47,471 bases of DNA from JAVBLF01 sp031553675 (GTDB lineage Bacteria; Bacillota; Clostridia; Christensenellales; CALWSW01), in the NCBI GenBank assembly GCA_031553675.1, contig JAVBLF010000047.1:1-47471 (forward strand), in the 5' to 3' direction. How positions within the stretch are numbered: the stretch's first letter is position 1; every line of letters begins with the position of its first letter. A program made the position numbers and the translations under genes. Below, in pieces: positions 25,752-34,167 of this stretch. The notes under the pieces were generated by a model that was given only the letters and a program-made list of their open reading frames with translations, made no database searches and was not told the DNA's origin.

Positions 25752-26480
25752 TTATGCTTCTTGCAGGTGGTTTTTTCGATCCTGCCAGATCGCCAATACA
25801 CCGTTTCGATCTTTGCGCCAACGCTTCGCCAGCTCGCGATCGGAGCCGATCATGGCGGCGGGGGCCGCTTCGCGCAGGCAGGCGAGCACTTCTTCGGCGT
25901 CGGCCGCGTTCTTGAACGGGATCAAGTGGGCGTATTTTTCGCCCGCGACGTAGACGCTCAGGCCCATACCGCGGCTGAACAGCGCGCCTATGGCCCCGAA
26001 CAGCACCACCGTGCTGGCATTGGCGGTCTTGACGGTGTAGATCCACACGATGTCCGAAAGCCGGATCACGCCGCAGGGCTGTCCGCCCGATCTGCGACCG
26101 CCATTTCCGCGGTAAAGGAGGTATTCGTCGCCCATCAGGACCGCTTTGTTCATGTACTTGCGCGAGAAAAGCGGGCCGTTTTCATTGACGTCGCGGTCGA
26201 TCGCGTCTTCATCGGGATAGCCGAGGTTTTTCAGATTGCGTTTGAGCGGGTTGGCGGGGCCGGTGACCACGCATCCGATGATCGTGAACAAAAGGGCAGA
26301 GATGAAGAAAAAAACGCTGACGATGGCGAGTTCGCCGAAATCGTTCGCCCAGATCGACGCGGCGACGAAGAGCCCACCCAGCACAGCGAAGGTGATGGCC
26401 AACGCGAAGTTGACGCGCCGTGGGGAACGTGCGAAGCTTTTGACGGGGTTTTCGAGGGGAATTTTGTGGGGATTTTTCAT
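25752..26480 (-). CDS. Membrane protein of unknown function, two N-terminal helices
   Basis: 242 residues from the ATG at 26480, with AAGGAG 6 nt upstream; the frame is open a little further but without signals. Two hydrophobic helices at about residues 25-45 and 50-70 are followed by a cytoplasmic-looking beta-rich domain (YLLYRGNGG, VIRLSDIVWIYTVKT, GLSVYVAGEKYAHLIPF) that resembles PH-like folds used in small membrane proteins. No catalytic motif. It is alone between two plus-strand genes. Confidence 0.75.
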   Translation of the reverse strand: MKNPHKIPLENPVKSFARSPRRVNFALAITFAVLGGLFVAASIWANDFGELAIVSVFFFISALLFTIIGCVVTGPANPLKRNLKNLGYPDEDAIDRDVNENGPLFSRKYMNKAVLMGDEYLLYRGNGGRRSGGQPCGVIRLSDIVWIYTVKTANASTVVLFGAIGALFSRGMGLSVYVAGEKYAHLIPFKNAADAEEVLACLREAAPAAMIGSDRELAKRWRKDRNGVLAIWQDRKNHLQEA

Positions 26481-26644
26481 GGTGGCTCCTTGTGCTGAAC
26501 GACATATGCCATGCAATGCTTTGCAAGGCGGGACAATCTGATTATACTACAAGAACACTGGGATGTCACCCTGAAAATTACATTCGAGTATATGTATGGA
26601 TGTACGGGCAGCCGAAGAGAAGCGCAGGATCGCTTGGTTCAACT

Positions 26645-26674
26645 TGTGTGAAATGCGTCAAATCGTGTATAATG
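26645..26674 (+). promoter_or_regulatory. Promoter of the zinc-ribbon gene
   Basis: TTGTGT (26645-26650), 18-nt spacer, TATAAT (26669-26674), 50 nt before the start codon. Confidence 0.65.
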
Positions 26675-26723
26675 GATGGGAGCGGTTTCCGCGCAAACAT
26701 CATGCGCGGCAAGGAGGATGGAT

Positions 26724-26984
26724 ATGCCAATCATTTTCGGTTGGGGAAAACAAACCCTGAAGGAATTTGGAACGCTCGGCGAAAGCTATTGCCAGCGCTG
26801 TCACAATGGAACGCATCGCCGTCTCGTGTTGCGGCGCATATGGTTTACGCTTTTTTTCATACCAATCATCCCGTATCGGACCGAATACCTCGTCGTCTGC
26901 CCGATCTGCAACGGCGGCACGCTGCTCGACAAGGAGGAATTCGAAATCCTGCGCAACACCATTCCCGTCGGCCAAGGTGTTTGA
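26724..26984 (+). CDS. Small zinc-ribbon membrane-associated protein
   Basis: 86 residues. AAGGAGG (26711-26717) abuts a first ATG and lies 6 nt before a second ATG at 26724, which is taken as the start. Two CxxC knuckles (CQRCHNG at about 23-29 and CPICNGG at about 59-65) flank a hydrophobic segment (IWFTLFFIPIIP), the layout of the short zinc-ribbon family common in Firmicutes. Function unknown. Own promoter and a strong terminator make it a single-gene unit. Confidence 0.8.
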   Translation: MPIIFGWGKQTLKEFGTLGESYCQRCHNGTHRRLVLRRIWFTLFFIPIIPYRTEYLVVCPICNGGTLLDKEEFEILRNTIPVGQGV

Positions 26985-26996
26985 TGGCGTATACAC

Positions 26997-27028
26997 CCCC
27001 GCAGAGGCTCCGCTGCGGGGCTTTTTTT
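26997..27028 (+). terminator. Terminator of the zinc-ribbon gene
   Basis: CCCCGCAG (26997-27004) pairs with CTGCGGGG (27013-27020), then C and seven T. Confidence 0.9.
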
Positions 27029-27130
27029 GCGTGCAAAGCTGGATGCAGGTTTGGTATGCTTTGCGGGGTGATATTCTCCCATTCCCGCTGTTTTTCGCGG
27101 ATACCCGTCGAAAATCGAGTTGCGCTCGCG

Positions 27131-27159
27131 TTGTATTTGTCCTTCGATTCTGATATTCT
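27131..27159 (+). promoter_or_regulatory. Promoter of the ABC importer operon
   Basis: TTGTAT (27131-27136), 17-nt spacer, TATTCT (27154-27159). It would give a leader of about 130 nt containing the structured element at 27181-27267. Confidence 0.55.
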
Positions 27160-27180
27160 TACCTACGAGAATCCGCATGG

Positions 27181-27267
27181 ACGCGTTCTCCTCCGACGGA
27201 CAATACCTACAACCGGCGCCCAACGGCATGGCATTGCCCGCGATACGGTTTGTCCGGAAACGGACAA
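27181..27267 (+). ncRNA. Structured leader with two exclusive pairings, candidate Moco/Tuco riboswitch
   Basis: GGACAATACC (27198-27207) can pair with GGTTTGTCC (27247-27255), enclosing a nested GGC/GCC-rich region (CGGCATGGCATTGCCCG). The same TTGTCCG (27250-27256) can instead pair with CGGACAA (27261-27267) around a GAAA loop. Formation of one excludes the other, as in riboswitches. The second hairpin lies 12 nt before the AAAGGAG site of the importer gene, suggesting translational or transcriptional control. The Moco/Tuco assignment is inferred mainly from the downstream genes and partial resemblance (CTCCGACGG, ACGGCATGGC); not verified against a covariance model. Confidence 0.45.
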
Positions 27268-27295
27268 GCCCCCCATTTGGAAAGGAGCAATCGAC

Positions 27296-28453
27296 ATGGG
27301 AAAGAAGACCACGCGTATGCTGGCATGGATGCTGGCGATCGCATTGCTGCTGGCGGGATGCCAAAGCAAACAGCCCGAGACGACGCCCGCCGCCACCGAA
27401 AGCGCCGCGGCAAGCGAAGCACCGGCGGAAGAAACCGCTGAGGCGCCGTCCGAAGCGCCTGCCGAACCCACCCCCACCGAAGAAGCGGCTGCGGAAGTGC
27501 CTGCCGCCGGATCCGTGACGATCACGGACGTCGTTGGCCGCACCGTGACGCTCGACGCTCCGGCGAAAAAGATCGTTGGCACCCACAACCCGACCATGAA
27601 CCAGGCCATCATCCTGGGCGGTGGCGGCAAGTACATCGCTGGCTTTGGCAACAAGAAGATGGCCGGCGAACTCTACAAGCTGGTGTATCCCGAACTCGAA
27701 AACGACGTGCCGCAGATCGGCAAGGGCAAAGAGATCAACTTTGAAACCGTGCTCGGCTTGCAACCCGATCTGGCGCTTTTGCCCGAGCGTTTCGCCGACC
27801 AAGCGGAAAAATTCGAGGAAGTCGGCATCAAAGCAGCCGTCGTGCTTCCCAACCAAGAGAGTTTTGACACGATCAAGGAGTCCTTGCAGCGCGTCGCCGT
27901 CCTCTTGGGCGAAGAAGAACGCGCCGCACAGATCAACGCTTTCTTCGACGCCAAAGTCGAAGACGCAAAGGCGATCGCCGCACAAGGGTCGCTGAAACCC
28001 AAGATGCTCTACCTCGGCGGCAGTTCCCCGTTGTCCGTCGCGAACGGCGCCATGCTCCAATCGGTCATGATGGAGACGGTGGGCGGCGTCAACGTCGCGA
28101 AAGACGTCGCGGGCGAAGGCGACTTCATCGAAGTCTCGATCGAAGAAATCGTCGGCTGGAACCCCGAGATCGTCTACGTCCCCGTATTCGCGTCCTACAA
28201 GGTGGAAGACATTTTGAACGATCCGGCCTGGCAGAGTGTGCAGGCGGTCAAGGACAAGAAGGTCTACCAGTTCCCCAGCAAGCTCGAGCCCTGGGATTAC
28301 CCGACACCCTCGGTCTGCCTTGGCTTGGCTTGGCTGATCCACAACGTCTACCCCGAGCTTTACACCGCCGATCAGCTCTTGCAGGATTCGCAGGAATACT
28401 ACAACATGGTGTACGGCCAGACCTTCACGGCAGAACAACTGGGCCTGCAATGA
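27296..28453 (+). CDS. ABC importer substrate-binding lipoprotein (molybdate/tungstate or metal-chelate type)
   Basis: 385 residues from the ATG at 27296 with AAAGGAG 8 nt upstream; a longer open frame back to 26492 runs through the previous gene and is not used. Lipoprotein signal with lipobox LLLAGC at about residues 16-21, then an Ala/Glu/Pro-rich linker (about 25-70), then a class III periplasmic-binding fold: DVVGRTVTLDAPAKKIV start and the single long connecting helix (SLQRVAVLLGEEERAAQINAF). The family binds iron-siderophores, haem, B12 and also molybdate or tungstate. The adjacent XdhC gene favours molybdate/tungstate. First gene of a four-gene overlapping operon. Confidence 0.9.
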   Translation: MGKKTTRMLAWMLAIALLLAGCQSKQPETTPAATESAAASEAPAEETAEAPSEAPAEPTPTEEAAAEVPAAGSVTITDVVGRTVTLDAPAKKIVGTHNPTMNQAIILGGGGKYIAGFGNKKMAGELYKLVYPELENDVPQIGKGKEINFETVLGLQPDLALLPERFADQAEKFEEVGIKAAVVLPNQESFDTIKESLQRVAVLLGEEERAAQINAFFDAKVEDAKAIAAQGSLKPKMLYLGGSSPLSVANGAMLQSVMMETVGGVNVAKDVAGEGDFIEVSIEEIVGWNPEIVYVPVFASYKVEDILNDPAWQSVQAVKDKKVYQFPSKLEPWDYPTPSVCLGLAWLIHNVYPELYTADQLLQDSQEYYNMVYGQTFTAEQLGLQ

Positions 28454-29460
28454 TCGGGCGACGGGGATACGCGAGGCTTTTGGCGTGTCTGGCGATCGCG
28501 ACGGCGCTACTGGCCTTGTTCGCGCTCTGCGTCGGGCGTTTTAGCGTGGACCCACGGGATGTGCTGGGCGCGATCCGCGATCACTGGACCCGAACGTCGG
28601 ATGCGAGCCCGATGGAAGACGTGCTCTTCGTCGTGCGCATCCCGCGCGTGATCGCGGCACTGATCGTGGGCGCGGCGCTCTCCTTGTCGGGGGCGGCCTA
28701 CCAAAGCGTGTTCCGCAACCCCCTCATCTCGCCCGATTTTCTGGGCGTTTCGTCGGGGGCCAGCGTGGGCGCAGCCTCCGCGATCCTCTTGGGCGCGGGC
28801 ATGGCGACGCTCCAAGTCTTCGCGTTTGTGGGCGGCCTCCTCGCGATGCTGCTCGCAACTTCCCTGCCGCGCCTCTTTCGCAACGACAGCAACCTCATGC
28901 TCGTGCTGGCCGGCCTGATCGTCAGCGGTCTCATGAACGCGCTGCTCGGCATACTCAAATTCGTCGCCGAAGAGCAGGCCGAACTGTCCAGCATCGTGTT
29001 TTGGCAGATGGGTAGCCTGTCGAATGTTCGGCAGCCGCAACTCATCGCCGTCGCGCCGGTCATGCTGGCTTGCATCGCCGTGCTGATGCTCTTCGCCTGG
29101 CGGATCAACATCTTGTCGCTCGGCGAGGAAGAAGCCCGCACCGTCGGCGTCAACATCACCTTGCTGCGCGGCGTGACGATCGCTTGTGCCAGCCTATTGA
29201 CCGCCAGCGCCGTCAGCATTTGCGGTAAGATCGAGTGGATCGGCCTTGTGCTGCCGCATTTCGGGCGCTTGCTTTGCGGCTCGGACAACACAAAATTGCT
29301 GCCTGTGACGGCGCTTTTGGGCGGCTGTTTTCTGCTCGCGATCGACACGATCGCCCGCACGGCGACAGCGCTCGAGATCCCGCTGTCCATCCTGACCGGA
29401 CTCGTGGGCGTGCCGCTCTTTGTCTGGCTGATTCACGTCAACAAGGCGAAAATCCTATGA
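28450..29460 (+). CDS. FecCD-family ABC importer permease
   Basis: 336 residues from the ATG at 28450, overlapping the lipoprotein stop (ATGA). About nine to ten hydrophobic helices, with family motifs IPRVIAALIVGAALSLSGAAYQ and FRNPLISPDFLGVSSGAS, and G-x-I-x-F-x-G-L-x-x-P-H near the C-terminus (ICGKIEWIGLVLPHFGRLL). It forms a homodimeric membrane channel with two copies of the ATPase. Length and motifs are normal for FecCD/BtuC/MolB proteins. Confidence 0.95.
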   Translation: MIGRRGYARLLACLAIATALLALFALCVGRFSVDPRDVLGAIRDHWTRTSDASPMEDVLFVVRIPRVIAALIVGAALSLSGAAYQSVFRNPLISPDFLGVSSGASVGAASAILLGAGMATLQVFAFVGGLLAMLLATSLPRLFRNDSNLMLVLAGLIVSGLMNALLGILKFVAEEQAELSSIVFWQMGSLSNVRQPQLIAVAPVMLACIAVLMLFAWRINILSLGEEEARTVGVNITLLRGVTIACASLLTASAVSICGKIEWIGLVLPHFGRLLCGSDNTKLLPVTALLGGCFLLAIDTIARTATALEIPLSILTGLVGVPLFVWLIHVNKAKIL

Positions 29461-30251
29461 GCATCAACGTCAAGGGCCTCGCTTTTTCCTACGGACAGCA
29501 GGCCGTGTTTGCGGACGTCGATCTCGCGATCGAGCGCGGTGAAACCCTGTCGATCCTCGGCCCAAACGGCGCGGGCAAGACCACCCTGCTGAACGCGATC
29601 GCGGGACTGATCCGCCCAAACGCGGGTGAAATCCGCTACGATGGCCGTCCGGCTTTGACGGCGCTGGAACGCGCCCGCTCGATCGGCTATGTGCCCCAGA
29701 CCATCCACCCCGCTTTCGATTACAGCGTGCTCGATTATGTCGTCACGGGCTGCGCGCCGCGCATCGGCGCCTTTTCGCGCCCCAAGGACGAGCACTACCA
29801 AAACGCGCTCGCGGCGATCGACGACATGGGGATCCGTCACCTGGCCGACAAGTCTTACCGCCGGATCAGCGGCGGTGAGCGGCAACAAGCCAGCATCGCC
29901 CGCGCGATCGCCCAAAGACCGGCTTACATCCTGCTCGACGAGCCGACAGCCCACCTCGACTTCGGCAACCAAATCCGCGTGCTCCACACGATCCGACGGC
30001 TTGCGGACGAGGGCTTCGGCATCGTCCTGACGACCCACAACCCCGACCACGTGCTGCTTCTCGGAGGTAGGGTGGCGACGATCGATCGCGGCGGTAGGCT
30101 CCGATCGGGCGACAGCCATGAGATGATGGAAGCCGCGTTTTTGTCGGAACTCTACGGCACAGAACTGCGTACGACCCGCCCGGATGACGCCAAGCGCACG
30201 ATCTGCTTTGCGCCGGGCCTGCAAATGGAGGATGTGGATGGACATACTTGA
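29457..30251 (+). CDS. ABC importer ATPase
   Basis: 264 residues from the ATG at 29457, overlapping the permease stop (ATGA). Complete ATPase motifs: Walker A GPNGAGKTT near residue 36, Q-loop YVPQ, signature ISGGERQQ, Walker B ILLDEPTAHLD, switch His in TTHNPDH. It powers uptake through the FecCD permease. The earlier open frame start at 29235 lies inside the permease gene and is rejected. Confidence 0.95.
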   Translation: MSINVKGLAFSYGQQAVFADVDLAIERGETLSILGPNGAGKTTLLNAIAGLIRPNAGEIRYDGRPALTALERARSIGYVPQTIHPAFDYSVLDYVVTGCAPRIGAFSRPKDEHYQNALAAIDDMGIRHLADKSYRRISGGERQQASIARAIAQRPAYILLDEPTAHLDFGNQIRVLHTIRRLADEGFGIVLTTHNPDHVLLLGGRVATIDRGGRLRSGDSHEMMEAAFLSELYGTELRTTRPDDAKRTICFAPGLQMEDVDGHT

Positions 30252-31044
30252 ACAGCAATGGCGCGCGCATAGAGAGCGCAAACCCTACGCCCTTTGCATC
30301 CTGATCCGCTCCGAGGGCACGACGCCCCGCAGCGCCGGAAGCAAAATGCTCGTATTTGCCGACGGCACGATCGCGGGTACGGTCGGCGGCGGTATGATCG
30401 AGCGGCAGTCCATCGAAGACGCGCTCGCCCAGCTCGAAACGGGCGGCGTAGCCCTGCGCGAATATGCGAACGCGTCCGACGAATTGGGTCCTTCCTGCGG
30501 CGGGCGCGCATCGGTCTACATCGAAGCTTTTTGCGACAACGCACCTCGCCTCATCGTTTGTGGTGCAGGACATGTCGGGGGCGCCGTCATCAGGCTCGCG
30601 AAAAACATGGGCTATGTCGTGACGGCAATCGATACCCGCGCGGACGAGGAGCTTTCCCCCCACCTGCGCTTGGCCGATCGTTTTGTCCGCGCCGCAAACT
30701 TTCCGGAAGGCATCGCCGCATGCGATGCGAAAAAGGCGTATTTTCTCATTTCGACCTATGCGCATGCCGTCGACGGTGCGGCATTGGGCGCTGCGCTACG
30801 GATGGAGCCAAGTTATGTCGGCATGATGGGCAGCGCCGCGAAAATCGCGGGCATTTTCAAAAAACTCCGCAGCGATGGTTACAGCGATGCGGAGCTGGCG
30901 TCGGTTCGCGCGCCCGTCGGACTCGACATCGGCGGCGAGACGCCCGACGAGATAGCCGTTTCGATCCTCGCCGAGATGCAAACCGTCCGCTACGGCAAGT
31001 CCGGCCAATCCCTGTGCCAACTGCGAAAAGACAGCCGACTCTGA
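30238..31044 (+). CDS. XdhC/CoxI-family molybdenum-enzyme maturation protein
   Basis: 268 residues. GGAGG lies 6 nt before the ATG at 30238, which overlaps the ATPase gene by 14 nt. The N-terminal XdhC_CoxI domain has the family signatures GTTPRSAGSKMLV, GTVGGGMIE and GPSCGGR; a C-terminal Rossmann domain follows (VCGAGHVGG near 104, then DTRADEE and GMMGSAAK). XdhC binds sulfurated molybdenum cofactor and inserts it into xanthine dehydrogenase-type hydroxylases. No such hydroxylase lies in the window. Co-transcription with the importer suggests the operon supplies Mo or W and uses it for enzyme maturation. Confidence 0.9.
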   Translation: MDILEQQWRAHRERKPYALCILIRSEGTTPRSAGSKMLVFADGTIAGTVGGGMIERQSIEDALAQLETGGVALREYANASDELGPSCGGRASVYIEAFCDNAPRLIVCGAGHVGGAVIRLAKNMGYVVTAIDTRADEELSPHLRLADRFVRAANFPEGIAACDAKKAYFLISTYAHAVDGAALGAALRMEPSYVGMMGSAAKIAGIFKKLRSDGYSDAELASVRAPVGLDIGGETPDEIAVSILAEMQTVRYGKSGQSLCQLRKDSRL

Positions 31045-31069
31045 TGCGCCGTGCGAAGAAGTCGATGGA

Positions 31070-31110
31070 AAAAGAGCGAACCGGTTTTGAGAACCGATTC
31101 GCTCTTTTTT
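31070..31110. terminator. Terminator after the importer-xdhC operon, probably bidirectional
   Basis: GAGCGAACCGGTT and AACCGATTCGCTC form a 13-position stem with one mismatch, flanked by A-run and T-run, between two convergent genes. Confidence 0.85.
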
Positions 31111-31131
31111 CGCTGATTCCAGCACAGAGGA

Positions 31132-32499
31132 TCATGCCTCGCTCAATTCGATGTAAGAGGACACTTCCTGGTCAAAGTATTTCATTTGAAATGAACTGTT
31201 TCCGTATTGATTCAATATCGTGCGAATGATCGTCAAGCCGATGCCTCTGTGTCCGGCTTTCGTCGACATCCCATTGATCATGATGGCATTCGTGTCCACA
31301 GGGCCGGAGGTGCTGTTGGAAACGATCACGATTTTGGAGTTGTCCTTTTTTGATTCGATGCTCAGGTACGCCTTGCGCTGATCGGATTCGCGGGCCGCCT
31401 CGATCGCGTTGTCCAGAAGGCAGGACAAGACGCGCGAAGCATCCATGTTGTCGATGTGCATGTTTTCAACACTACAATTGAGCGAAATTTTGAGCTTGAC
31501 GTGATTCTGATCGGCCGCTTCCAGCTTCTTCATCAGCAGGGCAATGATCGCCGGATTCTCATGCATTTTCTGCGACAGCTCCATCATGCTCCCTGCATGG
31601 GACGTTGCCGAGAGTAGGGATGCGTGGTAGCGTTTCAGCCCTTCGTACTCTTCGAGCTCGAGAAAACCGCTGTACGTATGCAAAATGTTGTTGAAGTCGT
31701 GCTTGATCCCGCGGAGTTCCTCCATGCCTTTGAACAAGGTGCTGATTTGCGTTTCGTGCTTGGTTATGGTTTGATTTTTAAAGGTGATGCTATCCAGGCA
31801 AAAACTGATGGTGAAGAAAAGCAGTAGGGTTAAAAGCCCCATCGTGTACGCGATCACCAGATCGGTAATGAAGATCGGGAACAAGAGCATCACGGCATAT
31901 GCGAACGACGCTTTGAACAAATAGATGAGCGTCTCCTTTCGCCGATTAAAAAACATCATGTCGGAGAATTGCCACAAAAAGTGTTTGCGCTTGATCCACG
32001 CGATCGCAAAGCAATACGCAATCAGGAATACGACAAAACACGTCATTTGCTGAAAGCTGTCTTTCATGTAATTGTAGCTTAACTCGTTTTGGACGAAAAA
32101 GATGGAGCCCAGCGTTCGATTCAGTTGTCGGTTGATCAGCCAGATGAGATAGATATAGCCCGTCAGTTTCACGGACCGCACTTGTGAGAGGCCAAGCATT
32201 TTTTGCGCGGCAAAGTAATAAATCATGGCATGGATGGGATTGGGCGAAACGACGACATAATACATGACGCGGCCAAAAGAGACCATTCCGCCCGAAAGGT
32301 ACAACCCATATATGACCATATTTTGGGCGAGTGTTCCCGTCAGAAAAGCGAACCAAATTTTTTCTTGCATGCCCGCTTGTAACCCTGAGATCCGCAGCAA
32401 TACATTCGACATCATCACGGTCGTGCAAAATGTTTCCGAAATGGTGACAAGCGCGAGAATCAATTCCATCTGGCGCGTGTAGGCAAACGCAGGATACAT
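31132..32499 (-). CDS. AgrC-like sensor histidine kinase, GHKL family
   Basis: 455 residues. GAGGGTG lies 8 nt before the ATG. Six to seven hydrophobic helices cover about residues 10-235; a coiled-coil linker leads to a SpoOB/AgrC-type phosphoacceptor region with the His in RGIKHDFNNILH. The ATPase domain carries the N-box (LLDNAIEAA) and a G-box (STKAGHRGIGL). This topology is that of peptide-sensing kinases of the HPK10 group. Its usual LytTR response regulator and any signal peptide gene are absent from both sides, so it is an orphan here, flanked by terminators. Signal unknown. Confidence 0.88.
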   Translation of the reverse strand: MYPAFAYTRQMELILALVTISETFCTTVMMSNVLLRISGLQAGMQEKIWFAFLTGTLAQNMVIYGLYLSGGMVSFGRVMYYVVVSPNPIHAMIYYFAAQKMLGLSQVRSVKLTGYIYLIWLINRQLNRTLGSIFFVQNELSYNYMKDSFQQMTCFVVFLIAYCFAIAWIKRKHFLWQFSDMMFFNRRKETLIYLFKASFAYAVMLLFPIFITDLVIAYTMGLLTLLLFFTISFCLDSITFKNQTITKHETQISTLFKGMEELRGIKHDFNNILHTYSGFLELEEYEGLKRYHASLLSATSHAGSMMELSQKMHENPAIIALLMKKLEAADQNHVKLKISLNCSVENMHIDNMDASRVLSCLLDNAIEAARESDQRKAYLSIESKKDNSKIVIVSNSTSGPVDTNAIMINGMSTKAGHRGIGLTIIRTILNQYGNSSFQMKYFDQEVSSYIELSEA

Positions 32500-32573
32500 C
32501 GGCTTTCACCCTCAGGCAGCGGTCATTTCTGTCAAAGGCGAGATGCGAAACAGGCGCTGGAAGACAAAAAGGT

Positions 32574-32618
32574 AAAAAACAACTCCGAAAACTTCGGATT
32601 GGCGGGTTTTCGGAGTTG
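32574..32618 (-). terminator. Terminator of guaA
   Basis: Thirteen-bp perfect stem (32580-32592 with 32606-32618) followed on the minus strand by six T. Confidence 0.9.
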
Positions 32619-32645
32619 TTTGCATATCATGAGTGCCGCGGTATT

Positions 32646-34022
32646 TTACTCCCACTCGATCGTGGCGGGTGGTTTGCTCGTAATGTCGTAGACGACGCGG
32701 TTGACCTGGGGCACTTCGCTGACGATGCGGCGGGACATGGTGTCGAGCAGATCGTAGGGGAGGCGGACCCAATCGGCGGTCATGAAGTCGCCCGTTGCGA
32801 TGGCACGAATGGCGACGGTGTAGTCGTAGCTGCGCGCATCGTTCTTGCTGACGCCGACGCTTTTCATGTCGGTCAAAATGGCGAAGTACTGGTTGACCTC
32901 GCTGTCGAGGCCGCCTTTGGCGATCTCTTCGCGGACGATGGCGTCGGCCTCGCGGAGGATGGCGAGCTTTTCCCGGGTAATGGGGCCGATGACGCGGACG
33001 CCGAGCCCGGGGCCGGGGAAGGGCTGACGCCAGACGAGTTCGCGGGGAATGCCGAGCGCCTCGCCGACGGCGCGCACTTCGTTTTTGAACAAGTCGCGTA
33101 GCGGCTCGACGAGTTCTTTGAAATCGATGACGTCAGGCAGACCGCCGACGTTGTGATGGCTCTTGATGACGGCAGCGTCGCCGACGCCGCTTTCGATGAT
33201 GTCGGGGTAGATCGTGCCTTGGGCGAGGCCGTCGATGGCGCCGCGCTTTTTGGCTTCTTCCTCGAAGACGCGGATGAACTCTTCGCCGATGATCTTGCGC
33301 TTTTGTTCGGGATCGCGGACGTCGGCGAGCTTGTCCAGGAAGCGATCGGATGCATCGACACAGACGAGGTCGATGTCAAACTGCTGGCGGAAGACCGATT
33401 CGACCTGCTCGAACTCGCCTTTGCGCAAGAGGCCGTGGTTGACGAAGATGCAGGTCAGATTCTTGCCGATCGCTTTGTGGATGAGCACGGCGGTGACCGA
33501 CGAATCGACGCCGCCAGACAGCGCACAGAGCACTTTTTTGCCGGCGAGCTGCGCGCGAAGGGATTCGACGCTTTCCTGGGCAAAGGTCTCCATCGACCAT
33601 CCGTCCGAGCATCCGCAGATCTCGCGGACGAAGCGGCGGATTGCATCCGCAAACGCAGGCGTGTGGACAGACTTGTTGTCGCATGGCATCGTGAAGCGGC
33701 CAGGTTCGGCAGCGGGATTCGCCGCGTCGATCGGCGTTGTGGCACCCAAGGTTTTTTCCATGAGCTGTGCGCCGTATCCGACGCCGAGGATCGGAATGCC
33801 GAGCGAGAACAGCGCCGGATCGACCTGTGGGGCGTCGGGCGCATCGGCGCTCTGGGAACCGCCCGTCAGGATGATGCCCCGATAGCCAGCCGCCGCAATT
33901 TCTGCGATAGCTACGGTGCAGGGGCGCACAACGCTGTATACACCGCATTCGCGGGTGCGTCGGGCGATCATTTGGTTGTAGGGTCCGCCGAAGTCAAGTA
34001 CGAGTACGGTATCGTAGTGCAT
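32646..34022 (-). CDS. guaA: GMP synthase with degenerate glutaminase domain
   Basis: 458 residues from the ATG at 34022, with AAGGA 8 nt upstream; typical GuaA is 510-525. The synthetase part is intact: P-loop LSGGVDSSV near residue 170, VNHGLLRKGE, DPEQKRKIIGEEFI, and the dimerisation domain ending TIEWE, for XMP to GMP conversion. The N-terminal class I glutamine amidotransferase domain keeps the fold start (VLVLDFGGPYNQ) but the nucleophile Cys is Gly82 (GVGYGAQ), and about 50 residues that normally include the HPE dyad are missing (CDNKSVHTP replaces the region). It should therefore be unable to hydrolyse glutamine and must use free ammonia or another subunit. Genes for purine synthesis cluster here (purB upstream). 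Confidence 0.93.
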   Translation of the reverse strand: MHYDTVLVLDFGGPYNQMIARRTRECGVYSVVRPCTVAIAEIAAAGYRGIILTGGSQSADAPDAPQVDPALFSLGIPILGVGYGAQLMEKTLGATTPIDAANPAAEPGRFTMPCDNKSVHTPAFADAIRRFVREICGCSDGWSMETFAQESVESLRAQLAGKKVLCALSGGVDSSVTAVLIHKAIGKNLTCIFVNHGLLRKGEFEQVESVFRQQFDIDLVCVDASDRFLDKLADVRDPEQKRKIIGEEFIRVFEEEAKKRGAIDGLAQGTIYPDIIESGVGDAAVIKSHHNVGGLPDVIDFKELVEPLRDLFKNEVRAVGEALGIPRELVWRQPFPGPGLGVRVIGPITREKLAILREADAIVREEIAKGGLDSEVNQYFAILTDMKSVGVSKNDARSYDYTVAIRAIATGDFMTADWVRLPYDLLDTMSRRIVSEVPQVNRVVYDITSKPPATIEWE

Positions 34023-34111
34023 GGGGGGATTCCTTCTTTCCAATGGTATCGCAAAAGTGAACGCGCTTTTTGTAAAAAGCTGCGCAAAAACTATCGTAGT
34101 TATGTCGCTTT

Positions 34112-34135
34112 CGTCCCTCACTGCCGTGAGGGACG
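34112..34135. repeat. Perfect 10-bp hairpin between purB and guaA
   Basis: CGTCCCTCAC, loop TGCC, GTGAGGGACG. No T-run follows on either strand, so it is not a standard terminator; it may cap or process the purB-guaA transcript. Confidence 0.55.
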
Positions 34136-34167
34136 AATCGGGGGTGTGGCCGGTGGATACAGGTTTT

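Noticed and set aside
26492..28453. 653-codon frame as one protein
   Set aside because: Its first 268 codons cover the zinc-ribbon gene, a terminator and the leader; the lipoprotein signal begins at 27296.
34112..34135. Hairpin as rho-independent terminator of purB
   Set aside because: No U-tract follows on the minus strand.
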